64,000 bases of DNA from an uncultured Collinsella sp. GTDB taxonomy: Bacteria > Actinomycetota > Coriobacteriia > Coriobacteriales > Coriobacteriaceae. The translations under genes were made by a program, and so were the position numbers. The notes beneath the pieces were generated by a model. It did not search any database. It was not told where the DNA came from and saw only the letters and a list, made by a program, of their open reading frames with translations. Position 1 is the stretch's first letter. Each line of letters begins with the position of its first letter. This document shows, piece after piece, positions 62,855-64,000 of this stretch. The stretch is from positions 1-64,000 of the forward strand of contig CABUQW010000006.1 of assembly GCA_902493895.1 (NCBI GenBank), written 5' to 3'.

Positions 62855-63580
62855 CTACGCGACATCCCAGGGCTGGAGTTCGTCGCCCAGGCGGACAATA
62901 CAGTCGTAGAGCACGGTGTGGCACTCGGCTGGGTTGGCGTCACGATGAAAATGCCCGTAGTACCAGCGCTTGTAGTCCAGGTGGTCCTCCAGCTCGTCGA
63001 AAAACGTGGTGAGTCGATCGACATCGGGATAATTCCAGCCAGGTGCCGGGTAAAGCGTGGGCGAAAGCATGCGCGTGGAGCAGGTATGGGTGATCGCATA
63101 GTCGACCTTCCAACCCACGCTGTCGAGCTTTGCCCGCGCCTCCTCAAAGTTGCGCTCGTCCGGCAGCTCCTGCGGCCACCAGCTGGAATACGGAATGCGG
63201 TATTCCTTATCCACGCTCGTGGCGCCGCCCATGGTAAAGATCGTTGAGCCGTCGAGCTCAAAAACCTCACCGCGCGTCAGGCGTCGGATGGGCGAGGTGT
63301 CCGACAGACGCTGCGTCAGGCCGCCGTGCCACAGCTCCATGGGGCGCTCCGACCAGTGATCGAAACGCTCGTGGTTGCCGTCGACAAACAGCACGGTATA
63401 GGGGCGCGACTCCAGCCAGGCGATGTCGGCACATTCCTCGGCAGAGAAATCCCACGGAAAGCCAAAGTCGCCCGCGATGATGAGATAGTCGTCACTTGTC
63501 AGACCATCCCCAAGATCCCAGTCGCGAAGCTTTTGCATGTCGACGCCGCCGTGAATATCGCCCGTCACATAGACCGTCAT
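62855..63580 (-). CDS. metallophosphoesterase
   Basis: 241 residues. Calcineurin-like metal sites: TGDIHGG, IIAGDFGFPWDF, FVDGNHERFD, HTCS and GHFHRD. ATG 63580 begins MTVYVTGDIHGG. Substrate unknown. Converges on gluQ with 15 bases between stops. Confidence 0.92.
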   Translation of the reverse strand: MTVYVTGDIHGGVDMQKLRDWDLGDGLTSDDYLIIAGDFGFPWDFSAEECADIAWLESRPYTVLFVDGNHERFDHWSERPMELWHGGLTQRLSDTSPIRRLTRGEVFELDGSTIFTMGGATSVDKEYRIPYSSWWPQELPDERNFEEARAKLDSVGWKVDYAITHTCSTRMLSPTLYPAPGWNYPDVDRLTTFFDELEDHLDYKRWYYGHFHRDANPAECHTVLYDCIVRLGDELQPWDVA

Positions 63581-63665
63581 CGGATCACCACTTCCCTGTA
63601 AGTCGCTAGCCCACATTCTGCACGATCACTAAGTCAACCGTTCCAGCCCTTCCATCCTTTGGGAC

Positions 63666-63905
63666 CTACCCCTCGCTCTTCCATCCAAACGGGTCAAACA
63701 CCCAAAAGATCAGATCGAGCACGCCGCCGGTCATCGTGGCGCCGGCAAGAGCCATGCAAACATGCAGAAAGCTGGCACTTCGGAGCACGTCGAACGGCCC
63801 CAGAACAGCCAGCAGCGCGACCGCTGCGCCGGCTACGCACAGCGCGAGGCACGGCCCCGCGTCCTTTACGCACTTCTTTGCGAGATGCTTTGCGTTGTCA
63901 CTCAT
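63666..63905 (-). CDS. small membrane protein, function unknown
   Basis: 79 residues with two membrane segments (PCLALCVAGAAVALLAVLG and SFLHVCMALAGATMTGGVLDLIFWVF) and a C-terminal FDPFGWKSEG. ATG 63905 with AAGGAG upstream. Confidence 0.7.
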   Translation of the reverse strand: MSDNAKHLAKKCVKDAGPCLALCVAGAAVALLAVLGPFDVLRSASFLHVCMALAGATMTGGVLDLIFWVFDPFGWKSEG

Positions 63906-64000
63906 CGGTATCGAACTCCTTAGAGGGTCGTTGTTCAGACGCATGCCGCCGCGGCAGAGCGGGGCGGCAGGGTAAGTGTCACATGCTGTGCGGACATCAA

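Overview
The window reads as a chromosome segment of a gut Coriobacteriia, most likely a Collinsella (C. aerofaciens group). This is inferred, not searched. The reasons are the GC-rich codon use, the many phosphotransferase (PTS) and GntR/UTRA genes of a saccharolytic gut actinobacterium, an archaeal-like TopA with a lysine-rich tail, and hypAB beside tat genes. Most genes are on the minus strand, in short operons closed by clear hairpin terminators.

Layout: 1-409, end of a toxin-antitoxin pair. 769-4532, a lactose-type PTS permease divergent from a TIM-barrel protein and a GntR regulator. 4545-4768, a three-unit palindromic repeat array. 4885-6908, DeoR regulator divergent from aldose epimerase. 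7085-16753, an amino-sugar/beta-galactoside cluster on the minus strand: cytosolic GH35 beta-galactosidase, mannose-family PTS EIIB, EIIC, EIID, an unknown membrane protein, EIIA, GntR, AgaS-type isomerase and NagA. Its content matches the gnb operons that use galacto-N-biose, lacto-N-biose and GalNAc from mucin. An orphan EIIB that has lost its phosphorylatable histidine lies upstream, next to tRNA-Thr(CGU). 17182-19732 repeats part of the module: YhcH, a second NagA about 95% identical to the first, and a second GntR.

19967-30224 holds a membrane protein, an operon for isocitrate dehydrogenase, a HEAT-like protein, a membrane protein and a beta-hydroxyacid dehydrogenase with a His/Cys-rich tail, then DegV, ribosome hibernation factor, a solute-binding lipoprotein, a MITE-like element, a possible Vsr-fold protein and ComF. 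30344-33829 is tmk-holB-ricT. 34055-35032 is a zinc-ribbon membrane protein bracketed by two copies of a palindrome. 35177-40321 is tatA-tatC-hypA-hypB-topA. 40475-48385 holds a STAS protein, aminotransferase, small ORF, nhaA, Mn-pyrophosphatase, ROK kinase, GntR and manA. 48664-63905 holds pcrA, uppP, uspA, a BceRS-like two-component system, purH, a GNAT, a DUF2207 protein, gluQ, a phosphoesterase and a small membrane protein.

The most unusual material is non-coding: several families of short palindromic repeats resembling REP elements moved by RAYT transposases, a MITE-like element, and long hairpins just after stop codons. Two of those hairpins have different but paired stems and share an apical loop motif. 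Protein oddities are the His-to-Tyr EIIB, the metal-binding tail, and the unknown membrane protein inside the PTS operon.
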